Assembly (NCBI RefSeq): GCF_000003815.2 | Contig: NW_023365775.1 | Span: forward strand, 226,282-290,281 | Length of the DNA: 64,000 bases | Origin: Branchiostoma floridae | Taxonomy: Eukaryota; Chordata; Leptocardii; Amphioxiformes; Branchiostomatidae | Direction of reading: 5' to 3' | Shown here: piece by piece, positions 11,540 through 24,000 of the stretch | Layout: every line of letters begins with the position of its first letter | How positions within the stretch are numbered: the stretch's first letter is position 1 | Translations under genes and position numbers: made by a program | Notes under the pieces: model-generated | What the model saw: only the letters and a program-made list of their open reading frames with translations | Database searches by the model: none | What the model was told of the DNA's origin: nothing

Positions 11540-12720
11540 GTTGTTTTTGTCTCATTGCGCCTTTTAATGACAGTGGCTTCGTGATAAACAATCATTTCAA
11601 GCTTACTGGCGCAGAAATCGTACGTGTGAAGTACCGATGTCAAAGGTCAGCCTTATCCACATGCCATATATTTGTCTTAATACGTTAGTGATATGGACGC
11701 TATTGTACAAAAAGCCTACTTGGACTAACTGCTGTAATTTCTTAAGAGGTTTTAATTAGTTCTGTTAATTGTGGCCGTATCTACTCAAGCTTGTTTCATC
11801 AATTGTCAAACCATTCAGACACGGAGTTTGCAGGGCCTCGGGGTGCACATTGAGACGACGTTTCAAAATACCATTGTTTTCAAAAGGTAATGAATTTCAT
11901 TTGCTCGTCTATTTCTTAATATTTTGATCACAACTCTGTTTACACGATAAAAGTGCCGTGACTTTTCTCTATTAACCATGTCTCTACCGAAAGTGAATGA
12001 TACTAACAGATAATTTCAGAATTTTGACAATCATATAGATACGCATTGCGATACAACACATATTGAAATTTACCCTCATGATAACATCTACCCCTGGCCT
12101 TCTTAGACAAGGCTTGAGCGCTTCTATTGTTATTGATGTCAACAGATAGCCGTAGAAGTGATGGATGTGTCTCAGTTTATTTTTGTCGGCAGTCTTTAAA
12201 ACAAGTAAGCGCACCCAGTGGTGCAACAGTGGAGTCAATCACCTACACCTGCGTTCGTTGACCTTGCCAAAATTGAGACTGTTACTGTTAAAAACAACTA
12301 ACCAGAGATGTATTCGCCAGTTATCTTTGCAAGGAATAAACAAATTGCTCACCACCAAAATCGGGTTAAAAAATTGACATGTTTCGGGTCAGGGCCGCAG
12401 TATTTGAGCCTTAATATGGCAGTTGTAGTCCACAGTAGTGCGATGCAGCAATTGAAAACACCGTAGAGACTCTATTGTGTTAGGTGTAACAGTTAAGACT
12501 ATATAAGAAAGTTCATAAGAGAAAGATTTTTATGGTGTTTCTTTCAATTGAGTACATTCGTTTGTCACCCACAACCCTTATCTACACTACAGTGTCCTGG
12601 CTGCAGTTCACATGTCCTTCGTTGGGCGTGATGAAAACAAAAAAGGCGTCAAAAGTGAAGGAGCCAGCAACCTTCGTTCGTCTTCACATTTTCTATATCC
12701 ATAGATTGTACCCTTAACCT
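11540..12720 (+). repeat. ~1.3 kb interspersed repeat, copy 1
   Basis: Ordered landmarks shared with the other copies: gtctcatt..gcc, 'agacgacgtttcaaaata', 'ccttcttagacaaggcttga', 'gcgttcgttgaccttgcc' and 'ctgcagttcacatg'. No reading frame is conserved across copies. Confidence 0.65.
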
Positions 12721-12919
12721 GAACACAGTGTGGTGGATGTCATTCCGTGATTAAATTCAACAATCTGTTACGATGTGTATCAATTACAAAGCACCACAAT
12801 TGATAAGAGACATTTTATTGTGGATGATTACTTTATAGCGAATCTGAGGCAAAATCCTCCTTTTTAATCTTATTTCCCATGTAAAATATAAAGGTTTGAA
12901 ACTGTTTATTAAGACCAGC

Positions 12920-13340
12920 CAGACTGTTTCTTTCTGCAGCACCCCTTGTTATCGTCGAACTCAGATGTAATTATCTTTGACAGATGTAATATTGATGGTT
13001 GCCCGCATCACCCTGTGTCAGTAATTACTGGGGAGAGGTGCGCAGATTTAATAACGCGTCACAACATTCTAGACGCGCTCATAACGAGGTAGTTTAATAT
13101 TAAGAGTAAAGTTAAGAGTAAAGTTTTTGAAATTGTTTTTCAAAGCAGTAAGATTTCATTCTGCAGAACCTCTTGTTATCGTCGAACTCAGATGTAATTA
13201 TCTTTGACAGATTTAATATTAATGGTTGCCCGCATCACCCTGTGTCAGTAATTACTGGGGAGAGATGTGGAGATTTAGTGGACGCGCTCATATATGCCGT
13301 CTTAAAATTGTAACATAAAGACGCGCTCATAATGAGGTAG
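12920..13340. repeat. Tandem duplication, ~227 bp unit
   Basis: 'ttgttatcgtcgaactcaga' and 'ggttgcccgcatcaccctgt' each occur twice, about 227 bp apart, followed by gacgcgctcat and a second gacgcgctcataa. Weaker similarity to sequence just upstream of the gene 1 promoter (10330-10430). Confidence 0.75.
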
Positions 13341-13443
13341 TTCGATTACATTTAGTTTAATGTTTGTTCATTTCTTCAAGTGAGTGAATTTTGGCTATCA
13401 TTCTAAATTTTCTACGTATTATCGTGAGATTACCGAGTTCTTC

Positions 13444-13543
13444 NNNNNNNNNNNNNNNNNNNNNNNNNNNNNNNNNNNNNNNNNNNNNNNNNNNNNNNNN
13501 NNNNNNNNNNNNNNNNNNNNNNNNNNNNNNNNNNNNNNNNNNN
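13444..13543. other. Assembly gap (100 N)
   Basis: Exactly 100 consecutive N, the conventional length for a gap of unknown size. It falls inside the repeat-rich spacer. Confidence 0.99.
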
Positions 13544-13689
13544 TGTCAAGGGTCATTCATTCAACTTTCGAACAAATGTCTTATTTTGTATTGTACTTAG
13601 CGTCTGGGGTAGGTTTGGATGATTTTTCTTTTCTTGTGTGTTGTGTCAGTGTCTTTTAACTCCTTCTTAAACGATATAATTTTTACCTT

Positions 13690-14240
13690 TAGTTAATACA
13701 TGAGTTATGTAGGCCCTCGGGGCTCACCAGGAGAGGACGTCTCTACCCCTGGCCTTCTTAGACAAGGCTTGACCCCTTCAATTGTTTTCGATGTCAACTT
13801 AAAGTCGGGTTGATGATGATGGATGCCTCTCGATTTATTTTTGGTGTCCCCTCCTAAGACTAATAAGCGTTCCAAGTGTTACCAGCGTACATCGCATGCT
13901 TCAGATTGCGCAACCCTGGTGTCAAACAGCGACACGTGCGTTCGTTGACCTTACCAGGATTGTGACTGTCACTGTTTAAAACAACAAACCGCAAATGTGG
14001 TCAATGCGTTCATTAAATAAAGAACATGCGGTGAAGATGATGATGATTGCACGGAATGAACGATTGCTCATAATCAAACTCACAAAAAGGCACTGATCAG
14101 AAAGAGGCAAGGCTAGGTTCAAGGTCAGGGAACATAGTATCTGTGTGTATCAATATATATTATTAAGTTCTGTTGCACAGCAATATCAGCACAGTATTCC
14201 CTTGTGCACGGCATCGAGGATAAAACATTGCTTAATATTA
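13690..14240 (+). repeat. ~1.3 kb interspersed repeat, partial copy 2
   Basis: Carries gagaggacgtctc, ccttcttagacaaggcttga, acacgtgcgttcgttgacct and the following ttaccaggattgtgactg block in the same order as copy 1. Confidence 0.65.
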
Positions 14241-14284
14241 GATACTTCAATGTAAAGACTAGCTGGGTAGGATAATGACGGTTG

Positions 14285-15400
14285 TTCGATTTGCTTGAAT
14301 TTACACCTGAATACTTTGACCGAAGATTTAATTTTGCGTCTCATGGTGCGTTATGATTGTGGTGTCTTTGTGATAGACAAGCTTTTCGAGCTCGCTGACG
14401 CAGATATGATGTCCAATTACCGGTGTCAAGGGTTAGCAACTCCCACTTGTCATGTTTGTATTTTGATACGTTGGCGATTTCGACGAATTGGACGAACTAA
14501 CAGCTTTTCTTGACATATTTTTAACACACCGTGTTAGGGGACTTTGTGTTGATTATTCTGAAGATAACGAAGCTCTTAAAAATGTATCTATATTATAACA
14601 AGACCTATTCAGTTGTCAAAACATTCACCGTCTATTCTTATGATGCTTGTCACCAATTATACAGAGCTTCCATGGTGCACATCGAGAGGACGTCTCAAAA
14701 TACAGTTTTTATCCTAAGAGTATTATATTTTGTTTGGCCCTCCATTTGGAAATATATTGACGGTAATTTGTTTCACATGTTAAATATAAAGAGACGTTTC
14801 TATGCCACATAGAATTTTCTATCGAAAGTATATGATATCAAAAGGAAATTTTAAATTTTCAAATCATCACAAATGCACTGCATACACTGTTGAAATTTAC
14901 CCTGGTGATATCATCACTGGCCTTCTTACACAGGGCTTGACCGCTTCCATTCTTATCGATGTCAACAGACTGTCGTAGCTTCAACGATGATGGATGTGTC
15001 TCGTTTAATTTTTAGTTGCTCTCGTTAATAAGCGGTTATCAAGTGTTACCAGCGACACGTGCGTTCGTTGACCTTACCAGGATTGTGATTATTTTATACT
15101 GTTTATTACAAAATATGGCGAATGCTTTCAATGTGGTCATTACTTATTTTGCATTACATGGAATGAGCAGTTGCTAGAAAAACCAAACTCGGAAAAAGGA
15201 AAGTGCCAGAAAGAGACATGGCTTGGGTCAAGGTCGCAGAACACAGTGTTTTTTCCGTCAATATGGAAGTCCGGGTATAAAGTAGCCCGTAAGCGTAGTT
15301 CGCAAAGCGGCACAGATTCTCCTGTGCCCCACAGCGTGTCGAAAACTGTGCTGAATGCATGAGGAATAATTTAGATTTGATACTATACGAGTTGGTTGAT
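14285..15400 (+). repeat. ~1.3 kb interspersed repeat, copy 3
   Basis: Starts with gaatttacacctg.atacttt and 'ttaccggtgtcaagggttag', then gagaggacgtctcaaaat, the 'cttgaccgcttc' block and the gcgttcgttgaccttacc block. Closely similar to the copy at 15725. Confidence 0.7.
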
Positions 15401-15409
15401 GATGTTTGT

Positions 15410-15700
15410 TTGGTCGGCGTGAATTTGCGTATGTGTCTTTTCTTACCAGGATCGTTAAAAACAACAAACCACAAATGTGGTTAATATGTTCATTGATTAG
15501 CTCACAATCATACTAAAAAAACGCACTTTTTGGAAAGAGGTATGGCTGGGGTCCAGGTCACAGAGCACAGAATTCGTATGTATCAATGTAGTAGTTCAGT
15601 TCCACAGTAAAATCGTCACAGAACTTGCAAAGGTCGTAAACATACTGTTGTGCACGGCAGCGAAGATAAAACTGAGCTTAAATATAATAATAGATACTTC
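15410..15700 (+). repeat. ~1.3 kb repeat, internal fragment
   Basis: Shares aaaacaacaaaccacaaatg, gcacggca and taaagacta.ctgg words with 13975-14270, suggesting a separate fragment between copies 3 and 4. Confidence 0.5.
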
Positions 15701-15724
15701 AATGTAAAGACTACCTGGATAGGA

Positions 15725-17060
15725 TAGTGACGATTGTCTTGAATTTACACCTGGATACTTTGACCGAAGATTTAATTTTGCGTCTCATGGTGCGTTATAA
15801 TGACGGTATCTTCGTGTTAGACCAGGCTTTCATGATCACTGACTCAGATATGATAACCAATTACCGGTGTCAAGGGTTAGCAAATCCCACTTGTCATGTC
15901 ATACGTTGGCGATGTCGACGAAGTTAACGAACTAACAGCTCTTCGCAACATATTTTTGCACTCTGTGTGTGTGTGGGGGGGGGGGGGGTTGATTATTCCG
16001 AAGATAACGAAGCTCTTCATAATGTGTCTTTATCATGACAAGACCTAGTCACTTCTCAAACCATTTACCGTCTACTCTTGAGATGTTTGTCACCAATTAT
16101 ACAGAGCCTCCAGGGAGCACGTCGAGAGGACGTCTCAAAATGCTGTTTTTATCCTAAGGGTATAGTATTTTATTTAGCCATTCTTTTCAAAATGTATAAA
16201 CGACAACATTGTTGGCATGTTAAATATAAAAAAAAATTCTATTCCGCTCACATTTCCATCGAAAGTGATTAATACCAAAAGTTAAGTTCAGTTTTTGAAT
16301 AACCACATACGCATCGCAAAAGAACACACGTTGAAATGTTCCCTGATGATATCTAACCCAGGCCTTCCTAGACAAGGCTTGACCGCTTTCATTGTTATCG
16401 ATGTCAACATATAGCCGTACATAGCTTTAATGATGATGAATATGTCTCGTTTTATTTTTGGTGGCTCTCGTTATTTTTAAGACTAATAAGCGAACCAAGT
16501 GTTACCAGCGTACATCGCACGTTTCAGCTGAAAGATTGCGCAACCCCTGTGCCCAACCCATACATGTACACGTGCGTTCGTAGACCTTACCATAACTTTA
16601 AATATTTAATACTTTTTGCTACAGCACATGACAAATATGTTCTATGCCTTCACTACTTAGTTAAAATTGCGTGGAATGAACAGATGCTAAAAAATTAAAC
16701 TCGCAAAAAGCGACGTGTCAGAAAAAGACATGGTACGGGTCAAGGCCACAGAAAATAGTGTTCATGCGTGTTGTACTTCGGGTCTCCTGTACTACTGCAG
16801 TCCTGCACAATACTTAGCAGGGCCAAAGAGACTCTTTTGTACACGGCAGTTTCGCGGAAACTCTCTTACAATCACTCTAATGTTAAGACTAAACTGTATT
16901 ATGACCTTTGTTCGATCAGGGTCAATCTGTGTCTAACTATTGTAACTGACTACTGCTGCGAGGTGACTGCAGTTCACATATGCGTCGTTGAGCGTCATGT
17001 CTGTCAAAAGCATTCCTTATACAGATCTTATCAAAGTGGTGAAAAGCAAGACTTAATTCA
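15725..17060 (+). repeat. ~1.3 kb interspersed repeat, copy 4
   Basis: Repeats the landmarks of copy 3 and adds the 3' landmark ctgcagttcacata.gc at 16970. A run of G lies at 15975-15988. A CTAC tetranucleotide run (17142-17168) and a partial duplicate (17200-17440) follow. Confidence 0.7.
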
Positions 17061-17449
17061 ACTTACTTTAGTGTTTAATGTGTTCTCTTCTTATAATTTA
17101 CGTTGCTATGACATAAAAATCGTTTACAATCAAACTTACAAAAAGACTACCTACCTACCTACCTACCTAGTCCCTTGACCTCCAGGTCGTTGGGGGGACA
17201 AGGTAGACAAAAAGGCACTCATCAGAAAGAGACATGACTGGGGTCAAGGTTGCAGAACACTGTTTCTTTTTTTCGGCAATATGGAAGTCCGGGTATAAAG
17301 TAGCGTTGCAAGGTCAGGCCGAATGATGTATCAAGGTTAAATAAAGGTTAAAAAAAAAAGGTAGTCCGAAGAAAAAGAAAAGCGGCACAGATTCTCCTGT
17401 GTACAACAACGAGCCGGAAGCTGTGCTGAATGGTAGAGGAATAATGAAG

Positions 17450-19100
17450 GGTTTATGACCGGCCTGTTCAGGCGGGAAGGGAAGCAGTGTCCCATTCTTC
17501 GCTCTGGCATTGACCGAACGAAGCTGATGTTAGTATTTTTATATAATGTGCAAAAGCACCTGTTTTGATAAAATTATAATTGTTTGATAAGCTAGTCTTC
17601 TTATTGTTCATGTTACGGTAATTTGGACTCTTTGTGTCACCTAGATATTTTTATTGCGGTTTTGTCGCTGCTTTATATTTTCTCCTAATCTCCAGACAAA
17701 GAAGGAAAGCTCTGAAGTGTATATCTAAAAGAATGCAATATCATAATATCATAAATTACAGGTGATTAAACATTTCAATCAGTCAGTGTGTCTCAACATA
17801 TGTTTGTAAAACAAAGTGACTTGAATAACTTGTCTATTCAACTGATTGCATAGACACCATGTTGCCATGGCGACCATACCCACAACTCCGACTAATAAGA
17901 CAACGTTGTAAGTCCATCCACATAAATCCACATGTAATAAAGAAATATAAGGTCGAGGTTTACATAACCAGCATTTCATCATTCCAAATATAACAGTCCA
18001 CCCACCGAAAATCGTGAAGATTTGTCAACTTCTTAATTTAGTCTCTTCCAAAGTCTGAAACATAATTAACCACCATAGTTCCAAAAAGTTAACTTCAGTT
18101 TCTGTAAAACCTCAAATACTGCATTTATTAACCATCTTTGCATTCCTTTTGATGATCTTCGTCATTTTTAATCCCTTTAGTGACATTGAAATTTGTGTAT
18201 TTTCACATATACCTGGCTCGTTTTTTTTTCTTCAGATACTTTTCAACGGTCTCTTCGGCCATAAAATTCAGTACCAGAGTGAATGAGATTCAACTTTCTT
18301 GTCAAAGTAAACATAACCAACGTAATCTTAACCTTTGATGGTTGCAGAATGACAAATTGCAGCATGTTCACCAGGATTCTACTATAATTATCATTGTCAT
18401 AATGGGTTGTTGTACACCACTTTTTCAACTTTTACACACACGCACACACACATTACATACATAAATGGAGAAGCACTCATACACACAGACTCGTCCGTAC
18501 ACGTACATAACGTTAACGTTAAACATACATACCAATTGCAACAAAACACCTAATCTAAGTTCTCAATATGATGTATGAATAAAAAAAGAGGAAACCGAAC
18601 ATACTACCTACGTTTGTATTTTCCTTTCAAGCTATGTATTCATCAATGGCTTTATAAGAACAAAAGTTCTCAAATACTAGCAATGTATGTTTTCTTTCTC
18701 TTTCAATTTACCTAGTTCATAATGGTTTAAAAAACGTAACTTAAACTCTTCCGTTTTACAGCAAAAGCGTTAAATCAAATGTGATCTAAAATATGTTTGA
18801 CCTTCTTCTGAATATGTATACAAAACAGTATAAAGTATGGTCCCTTTTTATGACTAATATATGCCATTATCACTAGATTTAAGCTGGCACCGGAAATACA
18901 TAATGTACCAACAAAACACTCATCATGAGAACACACTAGTTTGCTCTCTCTCTCCCTATATATATATATATATATATATACATACAAGTAACAACAATTA
19001 TCCATTAACCATTATTGAATGACGCAAATATCCTATTTTTCTCGCGTAAGCCCGTAACCTGAGCATACATTTGCTATGGATTGTTATATTCTATAAAAGT
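17450..19100. other. Intergenic stretch, no gene seen
   Basis: AT-rich, no supported exons. An (AT)n microsatellite lies at about 18955-18980. A minus-strand ATTAAA near 19112 could be the lipase poly(A) signal. Confidence 0.4.
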
Positions 19101-19262
19101 AAACTGACAATTTTAATGGCAAGTAAATTTTGTGTAACATATGAGCAGCGCTTTTAGTGTGAAGCCAACTTCAGAATCACTAATTGGTTAAGACCTGCTA
19201 CAACAACAACCGGAAATTGGTTGCAACAGGATCAACTGACTGACCTAACGTTAACATGCAAT

Positions 19263-21053
19263 CTAAAGGCTCTGCCTCATGACCAAGATGAGGCACAGTA
19301 CTACAGAGGTCATGTTCATCCACAGGCTGAGACAATTCTGTCTCAGGAAGGAGGGCTGACCACTCCGGGAATCCCTGTCCCTGACGCCACATTCATAGTT
19401 GGCCGTGAGAGAGTAGTTCGTGTAGGCAGAACCTGAAAAAGAACAGAGGCACGACTTCACCATCAATCTCACAAACATTACTTGTTTGAATCTTTTTTAT
19501 TCATGAGATGCTCAAATCCGCCAGCAGGTCGCTTTTCATTGAGGTCATGAAGGAGGTAAGGGTCAGATAAATATAACTTAGATACAGATTACATTCACTC
19601 ACTCATTCACTCACTCACTTGCTCACGGCCCATAACCTCAGTGGTCGTAGGAACTCCACAACATCCGGTAGCAGTTGTACTAATAAATCGATCAACCTAT
19701 ATCACTACACATACATGGTACAACATATACAGTGGTGCAAGAAGCTCAGTGTTCATAACCCGTGTCCTTTTGTTTTGGTCATCACAACTACCAATGTAAA
19801 CTAAAAGTTGGGTGTGTAGGTTGTCAGAACCTTTTGACGTAGTATATAATGGCTGTGTTTAAGCAATCTCCAAGCAGATCCTACGGTGCCATAAGATAGT
19901 ATCAAAGCTGGCCAAGGAGTATAGACGGCCAAAGGGAGTCAAACGGGCACCGGGTCGCATACACACTCCTAGGCGGGCTTCACTCCTCTGCCAGCTTTTG
20001 GTACTATCTTCTGCTACCATAGGATCTGCTTGGAGGTATTCAAGAAGAGTCACCAAAATTATGAATTAGAGAAAGGATCCTTCCCTATTTTAATAAGTTG
20101 AACAAACAAATCATTTTTCAAGTTTTTGTTTATTTACCGATGACGGTTTCTACTGATGTGTCATGGCAGGGCTTCACTGTGTTCAGGACTGCCGTGACGC
20201 ATTTCAGGAACATCTCGTACTCGCTATATTATGGGAAGAGAGAGGAACAACCAAATTTACTTCTTACGGCAACTTTGTGTCTTCAATAATGTATTCTCTG
20301 ATGGAATCACTGATAAGGATATAGAAGTGCCCACGAGTGAGTTAGATACAGAAGACAGACCCCTCACTTCTGGGGAGTTGAGGACAGAGGCAGGTCAATG
20401 CCTTATGTTAGTAATAGCTTTTGGTTGATTAAGAGAGTTGGAAACATACTTCAAGAATCCGGCTCCTAAAAATACTAAAAAAAAAGTCATTGAACTTTGT
20501 CACTAAAACGGCTTTAGTAAAGTTGACGGCCGGACGACTGCTTTTTTAAGATCGATAACACTGCTGTACAATAGAGGGTGCCGATGTCTATGTCATGTTT
20601 TCGTTCGGATTTCGGTCGCGGTTTGGACTAAAACAAGGGAATCTTCTTCACCAACACAGATTGTAATTTAATGAAAGTACTGGCTTACCCATAATGCATT
20701 ATGATGTTTTTTTTTCAGTTTAACTTTCTGAAATGACTATTCTGTTTACCACTAGCTAGCTTGCAAAAATGGAAACATGGGTGACGCCAAGAGAATAAAG
20801 ACTTATTTTTAAGAGGCAAATGAAAACACAGAAAGCTATTGATGAGTGATTATCGCAGTTTTAGGGCAATAAAGTTTTTGCAATGTTACTGACCTGCAAA
20901 AGATCTCCTCTGCCACGTCGTCGCTCATGTTGTTGGTGTAGTTGACATAGACAGTCTCCATGGTGCTGACACAGCCCCCTATCACAGTCTGGTTCTGCCG
21001 TGTGAGGGACTGCAGACAGTACCTGCTGCGGTTACGCAGGGCCATGTCTGTCA
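19263..21053 (-). CDS. Gene 2 exons 10-12: Cys-rich C-terminal extension
   Basis: Exons 21053-20894, 20223-20138 and 19432-19263 are frame-compatible at every junction. They encode [58 protein letters not shown] and [10 protein letters not shown], then a hydrophobic tail. The spacing of Cys in amphipathic helices suggests a small helical disulphide domain. I do not recognise it as a named family; it replaces the usual PLAT domain. Confidence 0.75.
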
Positions 21054-24000
21054 CTGCAAACAATTGAAAAAAAAGGAAACAACCAGCATAAACCATCATA
21101 CACAACAAAGATTTTACATTAGCGCTATATCTGACTGTTTTGATTCACTGCTATTTCTTTCTTTTTTTCAGGTTATAATTATAGGTCAGCTTATAGATGA
21201 ACGAAAACACAAAAGTTTTGCGACGCCATATGTCTAAATTATCCGACATTTTGGTAGAATCTTGAGGCATGCGCTTGTCTACATTTTCAAAACATCACAA
21301 TAAAACATTTATTGATAAAGTAATCGCTTTTGGCAACAATACAGTAACGAGCATCATTTCTTATTTCTTCCCTATTATGAATGTATGCGCACATATTTTG
21401 AGCGTATACGACAATAAGATAAATGTTGGCGTGAAGCCTCTTATTAAATATATCCTTCTTATACATCATAATTATTTTCATTTCAACATAATACAGTAAT
21501 GTCGACTGTATATATGCACCAGGTGATTATACAATCTTTATTACATTTAGAAAATCAACGGAAATGTGCTTACAACAGAATGGGTCTCTGTCGTTGGTGT
21601 TGAGGTACAGGGATCCCCTGCCGCCATGTTTGTCCGCGTGGAAACCCATCACAGAACAGCTGCCACCGCAATCACTACATTCTCCCGCCGCGTACTCATC
21701 CCAACTGTACAAAAATGTGGACATTTGTGTTAAATGCGCCGATGTAGGTGTGACATCCAGTTAATAAGTTACGCCAAATAAGTTGTTTCTTAAGCAACTG
21801 GATATAATTTTGGAAACGGTCAGACGCTTCTGATAGCATCCACTATCTTTAGTTAGTGACACTGAAGAGATTTGATAGAAGCTGGTAACAGCTCTACTTA
21901 CATCAAGATACTTTATTCAAACATACGACGCAGTAGGCAGAGATGTATGAAGGGACTCAACCAGTTGTGTAAGTGATTCATTTTGAAAATTGCGTCAACA
22001 TGTAATTGAATGCCAAACATTCGTAAGCACCTCACGTTGCTGAATTGCAAATGGAACGCTAGGTATTTCTCAGCGATTCTCTATACCTAGTATAGAGGTA
22101 AACGTTGAAGAAAGGACAACGTGCTTAGATTTAAACAGGGTTCGCAATTGCTTAGTGATTGTACGCATTTTAAGTCGACAATCTTAGACCATGAGCAAAA
22201 ATCAACTATCAAAAATGTATAGTCAGAAAATAGAGTCCTGTCTTACCCACCTTGAGCAGGGGTAGGCCGTGAACTGACACTGGGAGTTGATGGACTCAGT
22301 AAACAGTTCAATGGCTCTGGAGTGGCTGCAGCTTAAGGCGTTCTTAGCCGCTGTAACAACAGGGTGATTTAGAGTTAGGAAACGTGAACCTCTCATTATG
22401 TGTGTGTGTGTGTGTGTGTGTTTGTTTGTTTGTGTGTGTGTGTGCGTGTGTGTGTGTGTGTGTGAGAGAGTGAGGGGAGGGGGTGCGTGTATGTGTGTTC
22501 ACAGTATTTATAGTTTCTGCATAGAAATAAGTTTGATACTTTTCCCATTGTGTGTGCACAGTGTATACATATTGTATTCATCAGTCTTTAATTTTCTTTG
22601 ACTAATAAAAAGAATTATCCATGGAGGAGAAATAAAAGTTACTATACAGTTCGACAAGAGAAGTTCTGACTAACTTTTTTAACTCTCGAAAGTAGACTCT
22701 CGCGACGTCTCGCGATCGCGAGGTCGAACCAAATATGGAAACCTGGGCGTAAACAATCACCGCTTGCGGTCCTGTCAATCACCATGATTGACGGCGACAA
22801 AGGAGCGCGTCTAGGATATACAGGATGCGCTCTGATTTAGAGCGTTTTTGTAATAGAAGCACATATGGGATGCAGCCCTATCCCAGATGTGCTTCTATCC
22901 AAAAAGCGCTCTTGGGATGGAGTATATCTGGGATAGTCACCGTCTGTGATGACTCCAATGTCAATATTGGAGGTGATACTCCCCGTGCCACATCCGGGCT
23001 GTCGCGCACCGCCTTCTGGGTAAAAGTCGACGTCGCCCACCGGCTGGTCAAGCCCGAAGCCTGCCGGGAACGAAACAGCACGAAATATATAAAATAACAC
23101 ATTGTTATTTTGATATGATATTATTTCATATCAATGTAAATATTAACGTTGGAATGATACTCGATAACATAGTTCAAACTATTTCAGCCAAATACATGGA
23201 ATCGTTGCCGATGTATATGTTGAAAACACTAGAAAGGCCAACATTTGCTTGAGAGCAAATGCAGCATATTTCAGCCATCTCCCTCCCCATGCAACAACAG
23301 ACTATTCCAAAATCACCCATGTGCAAGAATCAAACACTTTTGTTTAAAAGTCACTTCCACTAATGACACTTAAGTACACCCAAAAATGAATCTTACAAAA
23401 TTCCTATTGCAAGAATGGACTCTTCCAGTGCACCCCATGTGAATTTGCACAATAGACCAGTCCAGAAATACTCTCACTGAAAACATGGTCAAGGTTGAAC
23501 TAAGCAAAAAAGGCATGAAAAGGTAAAATAGACCAGTCCAAAAACACTTCCACTAAAAATAGAATATTGAATTATCACCTTTCTAAAACTAAATTTGAAA
23601 ACATCCCCATGCAAGAATGGACTCTTTTTGCGATGCCCCTATGTAAAGTGGTGCAGTCCAAAAATACATCCGCTAAAATTGGACTTGGACGGAATCACCA
23701 AAGTCCCAAAAATGGATTTTAAAAATCCCCCCATGTAAGGATCGACTCTTCCAGCACAACCTATGTTAAATTGCAAAGTTGACCAGTCAAAAAATAACCA
23801 CACTGAAACACTTTGACATATCAAAACACCAAAGTCCATAAACAAATTTTTACAAAATGCCCCCCTCCATGCAAGAATGGACTCTTCCAGTACACCCAAT
23901 GTAAAATTGCAAAATAGTCCAGTTCAAAAATACTCCCATTGAGAGACATTATATAATCAACAGTCCAAAGATGAATTAAAAAAAATATGTACCCCCTCCG

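Noticed and set aside
14295-15927. Similar open frames at 14295-14513 and 15727-15927 (LNTLTEDLILRLMVRY-like)
   Set aside because: They lie in copies of the ~1.3 kb repeat. The equivalent frame is stopped in the copies at 11.55 and 30.96 kb, so the resemblance reflects DNA duplication, not coding selection.
16768-17178. 136-residue open frame on plus strand
   Set aside because: No family likeness, it overlaps repeat copy 4 and ends in a CTAC simple repeat.
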